A DNA stretch of 64,000 nt from Eumeta japonica (lineage: Eukaryota; Arthropoda; Insecta; Lepidoptera; Psychidae). The translations under genes and the position numbers were made by a program. Positions within the stretch are counted from its first letter, which is position 1; each line of letters starts with the position of its first letter. Positions 11,641 through 22,880 of the stretch are shown one piece after another. The stretch is taken from the NCBI GenBank assembly GCA_005406025.1, contig BGZK01001448.1:1-64000 (forward strand), in the 5' to 3' direction. The notes under the pieces were generated by a model. The model ran no database searches, was not told where the DNA came from, and was given only the letters and a program-made list of their open reading frames with translations.

Positions 11641-14600
11641 GAAATGAAATGAAAAAACGATCCTTCGAGAAAATGTACCAGCAGCGAGGCGATTGACAGC
11701 CGCGACTCTACAATGGTACAGTTTATTAGAAACAAAATGAATATATTGCCTTTTTAGATCTGTCGCGACAGCGGGGTGCTCGACGTCTTGCATTGTCAAA
11801 CAGTAGTATAATCGGAATTCACGCGTTCCACCTTCGTTCGGTGGCATAAATGAATATAAACAAATAAATATAATGCTCAAGAAAATTATTGTTACGAAAA
11901 TAAAATGATGAAGATCGCGATATAAAACGACAATAAATCATCGTTTTCAATGAGCAAACGTTTTATAAATAAAAAGATTTTCAAGGTGATTAAATCTGTT
12001 AAATTATTAATAAAATTGATGGGAATGATTGCCAACGAAATAAAATTATACACATACACTGAAGTTACATATATCGTGTGAATTAATGTTACTTAAAATT
12101 ATCAATACAAAAATATTTACTTTAAATATAAATTTTGGATATATAGCGTTGATATATTGAAAGATTAAAAAAAAAAATAAAAGAAATTCAATTAACAATT
12201 GTATTAATGTCACAAGTCGATGCTGTTTTGAGTCAGTAGCATTTTTGGATTAGCATCAAAACTATAAAATAAAAAAAAATTTGGATATACTACTTAAATA
12301 AATTAATCATTTACTTGTTGACAAGTTAAAACGACGCCGTACTGGATGAACCTCAAATATCGATAATACCAAAGATATTCCTACTTAATAATTCGTAAAC
12401 AAATATTATTGACATATGGTTTGCTGTATAATTTAACATTTAGTTGAAAAATAAAGTGAAATCTATCTTTTCTGTTGGCAACTGTGAAACGAGATTTTTT
12501 TCACGAAATCAGAGATATAATCTCTTGTGAACTCGTCTGTAGTACATTTTAAAATGTCAATGACCTTTGTGAATGAATGTTATTCTGTTAAAAAAATATG
12601 CAACAGGTATAAGCGTAACTGTAAACTTATTTGAATTCTTAAATATATGATTTTGTTTCGAATAACAGTGGAAACGTAGACAAAGGAAACTTGTCTCTAG
12701 TAACTGATTCGTTTCAATTTTAATTTTAATATCTCATAATAAATACTATTTAGAATAAAGTATAAAAAGAATTAAAACCTATTGAATATATATAAAACTT
12801 ATTTGATCGCAATGATTCATCAACACCTAATAAGCCTAACCGTTAGTTAGGCTTCGAGGTTTGAAATTCGGTAAAAAATTTTTTTGGCCTTGGTTATTTA
12901 TACTTACCTTACCACGATTATGTATGAATAATCTATGTTCTTTAAATTACGATGATAATACTTTGTAAATATGCGCTTTATAGTGTTTAATTATTTACGA
13001 AAATTTTAGTCTTAAGAGGACGAACGGAGGTAGTAAATTATTGTGGAGAGACATTAATTATTAGCATTTCAAGGTAAGATTTTAAACTTTTTGCTCTATA
13101 CGAAATGAATTAATAGAAAAATAAATTTCGAATGACTTAAAGGTTGATTTACCAAAAGGAAAATATATTTCGTTTTCCCGAATCTATTTAAAAAGAATAG
13201 GAAACACGAGGAGAAACTGGATAAGTTTTTATGCAAAAAGAAATGATCTCTTTATATCAACACTTATTTAAAGACTAGCTTTTAATCACGGTTCTACCTG
13301 CGAGGCATTATAATGAATTCATTAATTTTTTTTTTACGAGCCCATTTTAAATACATTACATGGAGTGAAATCTGATCGATATCATGTGTTTGGGATAGAA
13401 AGCAGACCGTCATCGTTATCGACGAGGGACCGAGATTGGGATCGCGACTGGCAGATAGATCGTTCCATATAAAAGACAGAGGGCACTGTCTTACATCCAT
13501 GCAGGCGAAAAATTATTTGCTTAAATATAAAGATATGTATTTATGTACAACCCTATTACGGCCACTTATTTATTTAAATTATATCTAAAAAATTCTTACA
13601 TGGTATTGTTTGTGTGATTGCCTTTTCGCTCCAAGACGGGACGTGTTGGATGTGTTTCGAGATTCTGTTTGTGTATCTATTACAGTTGATTCGGTTCGAA
13701 ATAATTTGACATAGAAAACTGAAAATTGGTAAAGATTTAGAAATCGTTAGTTCACTCACAGTCGTGTGGCATTGCAAATTTTAATATATATATATGTAAA
13801 TATATCACGAAAAAGAATACGTATGGAGTTAGACTTAGACAATTTTTTTTAAATGTCATTTTTTAAAAAGATAGTAAAAAAACATTTACAAAAAGAGTCG
13901 CACCTCCTCATTTGCTTATCTCCAAAACGTTTCTATAAGATTAGACACCAGAAATATCCCCTGTAAGGTTTATAGATTGAATGATATTATCCACGAGTTT
14001 TGGTAGTGAGTATTAGTAGTATTCCCTTGTAAAATGTGTTTACTTCTTTCATTTATTTCATCGTACTGTGGCGTAAATATTCATGGATTCCAAGAAAGTA
14101 CTTACTGAATTAAGTACTATTTTCTTGGAACTAAATCTTATAACGAAATATGTCGAGTTTATTTTTCGTTTAGCTGCCCGAGTTTGATCCGCGCCTACCC
14201 TATATTTAGCTTCTATTTTCTTCATCATTTTTATTTTGAACGCCTTCTTTTTTTTTTCGAATTTTTGCTATCTTTTAATTCATTATCATTATTAATTCAA
14301 TTATTTTAAAAACGGCAATTATTTTAATAACAATAAATTATAACTGATGCGCACGGCCAATTCAAACCATATTCAAAACATGTTTGGATCGTTTATTGCG
14401 TACAAAAACAAGTCTTAACGATCTTAACGACTTTCACAAAAGCTTTCAAAACGCCCCGAAGAAAATCGTTTGGGAATTTCCCATTTAAAAGTTTCTTTCC
14501 TTAATCCCCTTTAACAAGAATAACTGCATTATTTTTTAAGGCCTGACTTCCATAGAGGTCGCATAACTGATGAATAAGTTACGGTCTACGCCCGTGGATG

Positions 14601-15939
14601 TGATGAGTTTGCTACAGCGAACTTTGAAGTAGGTACTGTAATATTTACCTTTCTACTTATACATACAAGTAATAATCTAAAAATAACTGTTTGATGTGAA
14701 CTATGGAATACAGATTTTTTCTTTTCACTTAAGTTCATTAATATTGGAAACTTTTCGGAATCCACGAGGAGGACGAGAAGCAAGTCACGAAATGTCGTCG
14801 TCCGGGGTTATATTGGCCTCGGCATTCCACGAAATCGGATTGGGGGAGGCTGGAGGTCGGAATCTGATGGAAGAAACTTATTTCCTATCGACTGCGACAA
14901 ACCGATGCCGCTCACATATTTCATTAAGATATAAAAGTTTTTTTTCCGTAGTATTGACTGGTTGTGTGCATTCGATTGTTCAATGTTCTTTAAATAACAA
15001 ATTTTAATTTTGTAAAAAACACTTAAAAAGACGTAAATACTACACGAAAGGTAAATAATAAACAATAGGAATAAAAATAGATGTGTCACATTTATCACCT
15101 ATTAGTTTTGGTTGCCAGAGTGAAAATCCGTTAAAAACCATTTAGTACCTTTGCGTGATGCTGACAGATGGCGAGTAATAAAAATAAAATCTAAAGTTTT
15201 TATGGATCTTATGGATATTTGGCGCCGAGGTACAAATATGCCAGTCGTTTTACTGAATTTTTATATATTTATTGATCGTTTTTTTAGGACACTCTATCTA
15301 TAGATATCAAAAATAACTATTACGGTGACTCCTCGGTGAATCTTTACAGACCTTTAGACCTTCCCCCGATTCAATGTTGGTTAGGGAAGTTGTAGCACAT
15401 CTGTAATGATCGAATATAACCCTTTCGAAGTAGGGTTTTTTTTTCGTGTCGATGAGCATTCTTTTTCTAAACGACGTTCACCTACAGACATACCTAAAAT
15501 GTTCAGTCATTTGATTTCTCTTCGACATTGGGCTCGTCTGATTTTAATTCATCTAACTCATGTCGAAATTGTGAGGTGTGACAACAAAAAATCAACGTGA
15601 CTAATAAAAAGCTTAATAAGGCTATTATAGAGATATTTTTTATTTTATTCTGTGGAACACATGTTTCAAGATATTGTTAAAGCTTTAATGTCTATTCGTG
15701 AAGACAAAATTCAGTTGTACTAAGGTTTTTTTTATTTTATAATAGTTTTTAACTACCGTTCACTTCCCATTAAGTATTTATTTAGAATAATTTTATACAC
15801 TTTAGTAGCAATCAAATATTATAACATCAGCTACTTAACCGACTAGGTACCTATATGAAAATGTAAATAAGAAAAATGCAAATTCCGAGCAGTACAATAA
15901 GAATAGCTTATAATGACTAATGATTACGCTCGGAACAGC
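11641..15939. other. Non-coding, nothing identified
   Basis: AT-rich apart from 13380-13500 and 14760-14920, which are more balanced but have no recognisable coding. It contains the inverted repeat at 14088-14130. Confidence 0.5.
14088..14130. repeat. Interrupted inverted repeat, about 17-bp arms
   Basis: TTCCAAGAAAGTACTTA and TAAGTACTATTTTCTTGGAA are reverse complements apart from a short internal insertion, around CTGAAT. Confidence 0.8.
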
Positions 15940-16290
15940 TGCGGGACGTTGTACTTCACAAGTCGAATACAAACAAGCGCAAACGTAGGCAATCTATCGA
16001 GAGGCAGCGACACCTTGTGTATACTTGTTTCTGCTTCGGATGTGTTTGCCCACCTGTACTGTACGCTTTGTGTGATACAAGTGTTCGGCGTATAAAGTGT
16101 GCTGAATAATATTCCTATTGAAAGTTGTTTTTCTTACGAATTAGCCACCGAAGGTTTAGACGCAGAGAGTGAAATTTTGTTTCGCTATGTTTAGTCGCGC
16201 GTGTGTGATAATAAGACTCGGCGTACGCGAGGCGTCGTCGTAACGAACGAAAATGAGACAAGTGCGAGTGTTATTTTGTCGATTACTGGT
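15940..16290 (+). promoter_or_regulatory. CpG-richer island, possible promoter or 5' UTR exon
   Basis: This stretch has many more CG dinucleotides than its surroundings (for example GTTTAGTCGCGCGTGTGTGA and GGCGTACGCGAGGCGTCGTC) and ends at the overlapping palindromes. Coding exon 1 of the transporter needs an untranslated upstream exon, and this is one candidate place about 11 kb upstream. No open frame of interest and no direct proof. Confidence 0.2.
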
Positions 16291-16295
16291 TGTCG

Positions 16296-16344
16296 AAGGT
16301 TCGGCATAGTTTGAGTTTTTAAAAACCCAAACTATGCCGACCTT
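16296..16344. repeat. Palindrome A of an overlapping pair
   Basis: Arms 16296-16320 and 16321-16344 meet with no loop at a TTTTT/AAAAA centre. One mismatch (16314/16327) and one bulged base (16300) interrupt otherwise complete pairing through the segment CGGCATAGTTTG. The right arm shares 16338-16344 with palindrome B, so the two folds compete. Confidence 0.9.
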
Positions 16345-16383
16345 TTGTCGCTGTCAAATTAATTTGACAGTGACAAAAGGTCG
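16338..16383. repeat. Palindrome B of an overlapping pair, 46 bp
   Basis: Arms 16338-16360 and 16361-16383 pair over 23 bp with a single G.T pair (16350/16371) and no loop; the centre is AAATTAATTT. The arm contains CCTTTTGTCGCTGTCAAA. Confidence 0.92.
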
Positions 16384-16741
16384 ACTAAGAATATGCATGT
16401 CGAGATTTCGTTGTCTACCTGTCTGGTCTGTTGAGACCATTTTTTCGGTTTATCCGCTATGCTTAGGTATCGAATTATGGAACATCGCTCTAGAATTAAA
16501 AATGTATAACGCATCTAAGAGGCTGATACTCCTTTTCAGTTTTTAATTTGTGTCAGTTAATTTTGTAAGCTTCCAGTCAAAAACTCGTACTAATTGAAAA
16601 CTTGTATATCTTACAAGGTTTCAGTTAGTACGTGGGTGGTGGTGGTGGCCAAGTGGTTAATTAATGCTACTTTTGTACAAGATGATACCATACTCCTATC
16701 ATAACTATGAACAAACGGACCAATATGTGTCTAACTTACAT

Positions 16742-16870
16742 TTAATTAAGGCACTCACTCTGTGCTTCTGTGAGCACGTTAAATAAGCCATCGGCTCCGG
16801 GCGTAGATACCCTGTTAGTATCACGTTTTTAGCAATCGCCAATTCGCACTGGACTAGTTCAAGTTCCAAG
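16742..16870 (+). mobile_element. Fragment of the same LINE 3'-end family
   Basis: It contains TCTGTGAGCACGTTAAATAA followed by GCCATCGGCTCCGGG and, further on, CGCCAATTCGCACTGGACTA, in the same order as in lepidopteran LINE 3' ends. No open frame. Confidence 0.55.
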
Positions 16871-16983
16871 TTCATTGACCTGAATTTTAAAAAATGTGTG
16901 ATGTAATGCATCAAGAATAGGTTAGAAAAAACCTAATACAGAAATCCTCTGATCGTTCGTTGGCTCATAATGTAACGGTTTTA

Positions 16984-17062
16984 AAAAATCAAAATCAAAA
17001 AATATCTTTATTTCGTAGGTAATGAAATTACACTTGAAATATGTAATTAATAAATTCATATC
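16984..17062. repeat. Dispersed repeat tail (copy 1)
   Basis: AATCAAAATCAAAAAATATC then TTTATTTCGTAGGTAATGAA and ATTACACTTGAAATATGTAA. The same series recurs at 19962-20025. It resembles the 3' tail of a lepidopteran non-LTR element. Confidence 0.7.
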
Positions 17063-19639
17063 ATATTAAAATAATGTTAAAACCGAAATAGTGTGCAATG
17101 CTCTACCAATGTAGAAGAAAGGCAAAATTATAAAAGAAAGCGTGATTCTAAAAAAAAGGACAGGTCGGCGCGTAGATATTTCTCCTGAAAAAGCGCTCCT
17201 AAAATAGCGAGTGCCGTTCCTTCTTACCCGGCTGTTTACTTCATCTTTTTTCCTGTCGGCTTTCGATTTACCAATAACTTCGACATTCGACAAACAATCC
17301 CAAAACTTAATTGAAAGTCGTACTTCAAACGGGCTAAGTTTAATAAAGAGCTCGACATAAAGGAACAGGATCTAGAAAGCGAGGGGCTCAAGATCGAGAC
17401 CTTGGCGCAAAACCGGTGATACACGCATCGATTCTCCGGTTGACAATTTTCTAACTTACGAATGTGTGTGTAAGGTTCAATATCGGACGCAGAGACGGCC
17501 AATTAAAAAATTCTACAGGTTCCGACTTTTACGTGTTTAAAGGAAAGCCTGCGCCAGTTAATTATGGGGGATGGCATTATGCTGGATTCGCATGCTGTTT
17601 ATTTTGTTCTTTTTCAGCAAAAAATGTTTACTGTAAGTATTAAATATTTCAACGTCACGTATGCAACATCAAACGTGCGGTACGTTGTTAGGATTTCTGA
17701 TTGAAATTTAAATTTCAGTATCAACGATAGAGCATTAGACGACATAGCTCTAAAACTATGATAAATGGGCCGTATAGGAGCTTATCTCGTATGTATTATC
17801 TGTTTTTAAATATTCAAGGCAACTTATACCTGATTTTCGACCAACACCACATTTTGTACATCCGTAATTTTTATTCCTTCAAAACAAACCATATTTTTAA
17901 AATCAATGTTTTTTCGCAAAATTTTTTGACTAATGTTTTAAAAGGTAAGTAAGCGTACAGCTTGTGAAGAACTTTTCTTCTAAGTCTAGAATATTAATCA
18001 ACACAATCCAAATACAAACACAATACAATACAGATAAAAAGTTACCTTGTAGAGGCAACTTTTATTTGTTTTCTCATTTTACCTTTTAAAGCTAACCTTC
18101 AACCTCAATTTTTTATTTATCTATAAATAACTGCTATTTTACATAAATTGTATCTAAATTAAATTTTCTACTTGAAATCGTCTCCCAATAATACTGCTGT
18201 GGTATAAAAAGAGATATTGAGACATTCCTGACTGTCCGAATATCTCTTTCAAAAAAAGAGAATTATTTAAAATAATTGAAAATTTCCCTGAATACTAAAA
18301 AAAATGTCTAATTCGTACTACAAATGATATGTGAAAGTACTGTCAATCGATAAATTATTCCAAAACACATCATAAAAATAACAAGAGTGTGCTTTTAAAT
18401 TTAAAAATTGAATGAAAACGTCACTATCAGGTAATGTATATATGTGAATCATATGAACTACGTGAATAAAACACTACACAAATATAAAACTTTTCGCCCA
18501 ATATTTGCTAACGGGCTTTAGGCATCATATATATCAAAATAGACATAATAATTGTTTCACCTCGTCTTAAAATCGATTAAAAGTACAGTGACAGAAAGAG
18601 ATAAACGTACAATGTATAAAAGTACGACACGGTTCATTAAAATACGTCAATAACATCAATGTACAGAGAAGTTGATAATATCATTAAATCGATAAACGAA
18701 ATCAATAACAGATTTTAGAGTGGAAGTAGGTCGACGGCCAGTCCAATAATAAAATGCCAATAGCGCGGGCCACTTACGGCAAGCGGATTCTGTAGGCGCA
18801 ATACAAAGGTTATTAACACCGTCCGAGTAGCTTTCAATTTTCCTCAATGTCTTTTTGTGTGTACAATGGCTTTTGTACAAGGCGAGGTCACCGGTAATAA
18901 ATTTAGGGTGCCATTGAATATCGTGTCTATAAATAGGCGACAAGTTTAGCATTTGTTTCGGAACTTTGGGTTGAAACAAATACAAAGATTTTGTCGTGTT
19001 TCGAGCATAGAATTATTTTAGCCTATTGATTTTTTCAGTGACCGCCCAGAGTTTTCTCGTCATAAGGAAGGCAAACTTTAGATGTTCAAAGTTAAAAGTA
19101 TTAAGTTAAAGTTAATTGTAATATAGCGTGACTAGAGCAGGTCATTTTTGTCGCACTGTTCGACATTGGCAACTAAATCAAAACCAATAAGGTGTTTAGC
19201 TTTGACCTAAAATCATGACATTTGGCCAGAAGCAAGGTCTCACAGCATAAACAAAGGAAAAAAGTCAGAAAATCAATTTTTTAGTTGCATCGTTTGACTA
19301 TTTGACACTTACCCTTGGAATGTGGATCGTGACGTAGATCGATGTATGGGAGAACATTTTTTAAAAATTTATCTATTTAAATTTTTTTTGTTAACCGATT
19401 AACCAATTTTTTATTGATGCAATATTTACATATGCTATTAAGTTCGTACGGAACACTTGAAGTGCGAGCCCACACTCGTTCGGTGTTTTTGTGATGTTAT
19501 TCCCAGCTCACAGAGATTTACTTTTATGACCGACATACGTTTAGAAAAAAAAACACAAGCAGAATATTCAGCAGTGACGGGTATCCGGCTCGAAATGGCA
19601 CCATGAAAATCAATCTCAATACCTCCTTCGTCACCCGAT
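17063..19639. other. Non-coding, nothing identified
   Basis: Open frames on the minus strand at 17066-17502 overlap each other and show no family features. No supported gene. Confidence 0.5.
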
Positions 19640-19830
19640 GACTTAAGCTTTACCCGCTCCGGTCTACGATGACGATATTTATTGTCCGGCGACGTCGTAC
19701 AAACATGTCGACAGTTTGCAAACACGCAAATGTTTACGTTCTAAGGTCGTTTTGACGAGGGTCTCGTCGCCCGTCGCCGATCTCCCGGCTGTCGGCCGAT
19801 TGGCACGTTCGTTTGAGCACTTCAACAAAC
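19640..19830 (+). promoter_or_regulatory. CpG-richer island, possible promoter or 5' UTR exon
   Basis: GTCCGGCGACGTCGTACAAA and GGTCTCGTCGCCCGTCGCCG lie in an otherwise AT-rich stretch, about 8 kb before coding exon 1. A candidate first-exon region only. Confidence 0.2.
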
Positions 19831-19961
19831 ATTAACGGCCGATTAGTTATCAGCTATGCTCGTATTTTGTTATTACTATCGCATTATATTTACTTAGGAG
19901 AATTGCCTGATTATGTTATAACCCAAGTGTTTACATACATGTGTATACACATGTATTACAT

Positions 19962-20025
19962 AATCAAAATTAAATCGGAAATAGCTTTACTTCGTAGGTA
20001 ATATGAATTACACTTGAAATGCTTT
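19962..20025. repeat. Dispersed repeat tail (copy 2)
   Basis: ATCAAAATTAAATCGGAAAT, then CTTTACTTCGTAGGTAATAT and GAATTACACTTGAAATGC; same orientation as the copy at 16984. Confidence 0.7.
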
Positions 20026-20469
20026 TTAAAAAAAAACAGTAAAGTATTTTATGTAATTTTTATCTTAATTTATGCTTATTATAGTTTGCGTAGTTAAGAT
20101 TCAGTCATGCGCATTTACATACATGTAGCCAATGTGCATAAAATGGCTTACTTGTATAATTAAGAAATTGATTAAAATTAAAATGACACAACTGAAATGA
20201 AAACACGAATTTCACTATTTATTTCGTTGACAGATCTCCATCACCGAAAGATCAAAGAAGTTAAGTCAATTGTTTTTCTAAAATACTGAAAAAAAATCTT
20301 GCCAATAAAAATGAAAAAAAAATTGCTGAAATCATATTAATGAACGTGATGTTTGATGAATCAAAATTTCTACAGTGCTGTGGTAATATTCTGGAGGCTT
20401 CGGCCGTACAGTTGCACAGTATTATCGTATTCCTTCACAGCAACACTGAACCATGTTTTCTGACAATAA

Positions 20470-21238
20470 ATTTGAAAGAAAACCTGCTAAGAGGATGTCG
20501 GACCATGCTTAGTGAAGTGTTCCCTAGCCTTTACTGCTAAAAAATGCACACAAATGAAGAAAACTACATTTTTGCGCTTTAACATGTTTTCCGCAGAAAG
20601 TAGGTATAAGCAATTAGTCGTTTATAACTAGAGAAACGAGTGGATATGTCGACTATTTCTCTTAAAGTAGTGCAAAATCAAATGTACCAACAAAAGAGCG
20701 TATTTTCATTGTATTTACGTTCTTTTGTTGAGAAGCGTACTTTTTCAGCAATAACTTAAAAATAATATATCCGATCATGTTCAAAATAATTTCCGTTGAA
20801 AGTATTTATTAAGCGTTACCATTCCAATTTTTTTCATATTTTTGGGTCTACGGCTTAAAAATTAAAGGAAGGAGACCCAATTTGTTACTTTCGAAGCAAT
20901 TATTTCCGAAAATGTTCACTTAATCAAAAAGATTGCTTAGAAACTTTAAATTTTTTTTATAAAAGGACTGTCGAAATTTGTGGTATATTGATGTTCGCTG
21001 AAAAACATGTTTTTTTCTGATTCTGTTACATACATGGAATAGGAGAAATATTAATTTTCTTATTTTGACTACCAAAATAAGTAGCGGTTTATGAAAAACA
21101 CATACTCTACATTTCGTCTATATATATCTTGTAGTTTTTGAGTAAAATGCTTGTGACATACGGATGTTCGGACGGACGGACGGATATGACTAAACTTTTA
21201 AAAACTAGGGTTTTTGTCATTTAGCCTCGGAACCCTAA
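20470..21238 (+). mobile_element. Degraded GGTTCCGTA-type TIR element, copy A
   Basis: It aligns along its length with 38140-39054: shared GTCGGACCATGCT, an internal palindrome, AAGCAATTATTTCCGAAAAT, GCTTAGAAACTTTA, CAAAATAAGTAGCGG, TTTTTGAGTAAAATGC, and the end CTCGGAACCCTAA. The left terminus is not recognisable. No transposase coding seen; presumably non-autonomous. The class is unknown to me. Confidence 0.7.
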
Positions 21239-22399
21239 GAAAATGGGCTTTGGCTGCTTTAGTGCAATTTCACGGGTCTTTCAGTAGTCTTCATATATAA
21301 GCGTGGTATGGTACGGATCCCCTCGACTTTCCACTCGAATTTATCCAATAGACTTGTCCGTACTTAAAAAAAATATTATGTACTAAAACTTCAATAACGA
21401 AGATTTAATAGTACCGGTTATCAAATGGGTGAAAAAATTATGCGAACATTGCTAAGTTAGAGAACACCAACCAATGCGAGGTATACCATACACGTAAATT
21501 AGAGCTTACATCGGTGATACTGAAGTTAATGTTTGTGGTCGGGCATGTAACAGCTGTACTGAAATACTAAAAATACGTGTATGTAGGTAACAAAAACCGG
21601 ATAGTCGTGTGCGGAATGCGAGCGGTCAGTAATCTGCATTTTAAGTACAATTTTAGTAAAAAAATATGTTTGTATTTTAAATTAGTTTATTTCACATTTT
21701 AATTTATTTGAATTTGTTTCATAGATCATTTAGGTATACTATTGTAACGGACACTATTTTTTTTTTGTTTAAGAACAGATCGTAAATTCTTTGAAACGTA
21801 CCGTAGACGATCGCTGTCTGTTTTTAAGATAAAGGTGTGTTATTCATAATTATATTGTCAGTTGATTTATAGTCAACGAATTTGTTTACCACGTTACACA
21901 CGTATGTCAGGTTTTTGGAAATAAAATTTACTAGATTATCAAATATTGACAAAACATTATAGTTTTTCAAGTACATTATTTTTATTTACAGTATAACAAT
22001 AAATAAGTTAAGGTTATGCGATCGGTTTTTAGCAATTTCATTTGTTGTGCGGTATTATTTTCATTACACCTACGATTTACACATTTTAAAAAGGCGGGAT
22101 TTGACAACAACTACAATATCTCCAAAAAAAACCCAAGATTATTTTTGGGCGGTATCGTTATCAGTCACAAATTTTATGTATTACATTATTGCGATTGTCA
22201 TAAATTTTATATCTATACGTCTATATATAATCAATTCATGTCATATATCTTAACATATGACGTAAATTTGTTCACGGTTTCACTCGCCTGGGTATATTTC
22301 TATATACCGCCTGGATATATTCGACTTTCTTTATTTATAATATCAATGAAGTTCCCTGCCATTTCTGATTTCGATGCTATCTTGCTATCGAATTAAATT

Positions 22400-22880
22400 C
22401 TGGTTCTACTGTTGGATCCGATATCGGTCTTTGCCTCGTTTCTGATCTCGGTCCCGCTCTTAATTCCATTATCGGCCCTGCTATCAATTCAGATTTTGTT
22501 TTCTATGGCGATGATAGTCCTTAGTAGACATTGCTGTTACTTGGATTAGAACTTTTATTTTTATATAGAAGTATTTTATATCCTACCCTTTATTAAATAG
22601 GCAATAAAGATAGACTCTTTCCTATGAGGGAAGTGTCTATCTTTATTAGACATTTAATTACAATCCGTACCTATAGCCTTTCGAGCGTGATTGAAGGACA
22701 AATATATATAAAAAAACTTGATTTCACATCTATAAAATTGCCAGCCGTTTCCCACTCGTTTGGTGCTTAAGTTAAAAAGTTATAGTGATTGTTTCCGAGT
22801 TCGGTCCTCCTTTCGAATTTTATTCCAGCCCTGCTCCCTATCCCATTACCGGTCACGATGCCAATTTCAGTCCCTTCTCG
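22400..22880 (-). repeat. Degenerate CGGTC/CCTGC short-period repeat, two patches
   Basis: 22405-22500 and 22795-22875 hold loose repeats such as ATCGGTCTTTGCC, CTCGGTCCCGCTC and ATTCCATTACCGGTC. They are the reverse complement of the GACCGGGACT.AAATCG repeats inside the Helitron-like elements at 31735 and 34100, so this may be an inverted, decayed member. Confidence 0.45.
22603..22647. repeat. Near-perfect hairpin, about 19-bp arms
   Basis: AATAAAGATAGAC is followed by CTATGAG-centred sequence and then GTCTATCTTTATT; the arms extend to TTTCC/GGAAG with one or two imperfections. Confidence 0.85.

Noticed and set aside
22016..22396. 126-codon hydrophobic frame
   Set aside because: It is AT-rich with Phe/Tyr/Ile/Leu-dominated composition, overlaps another frame on the same strand and has no motif or splice context.
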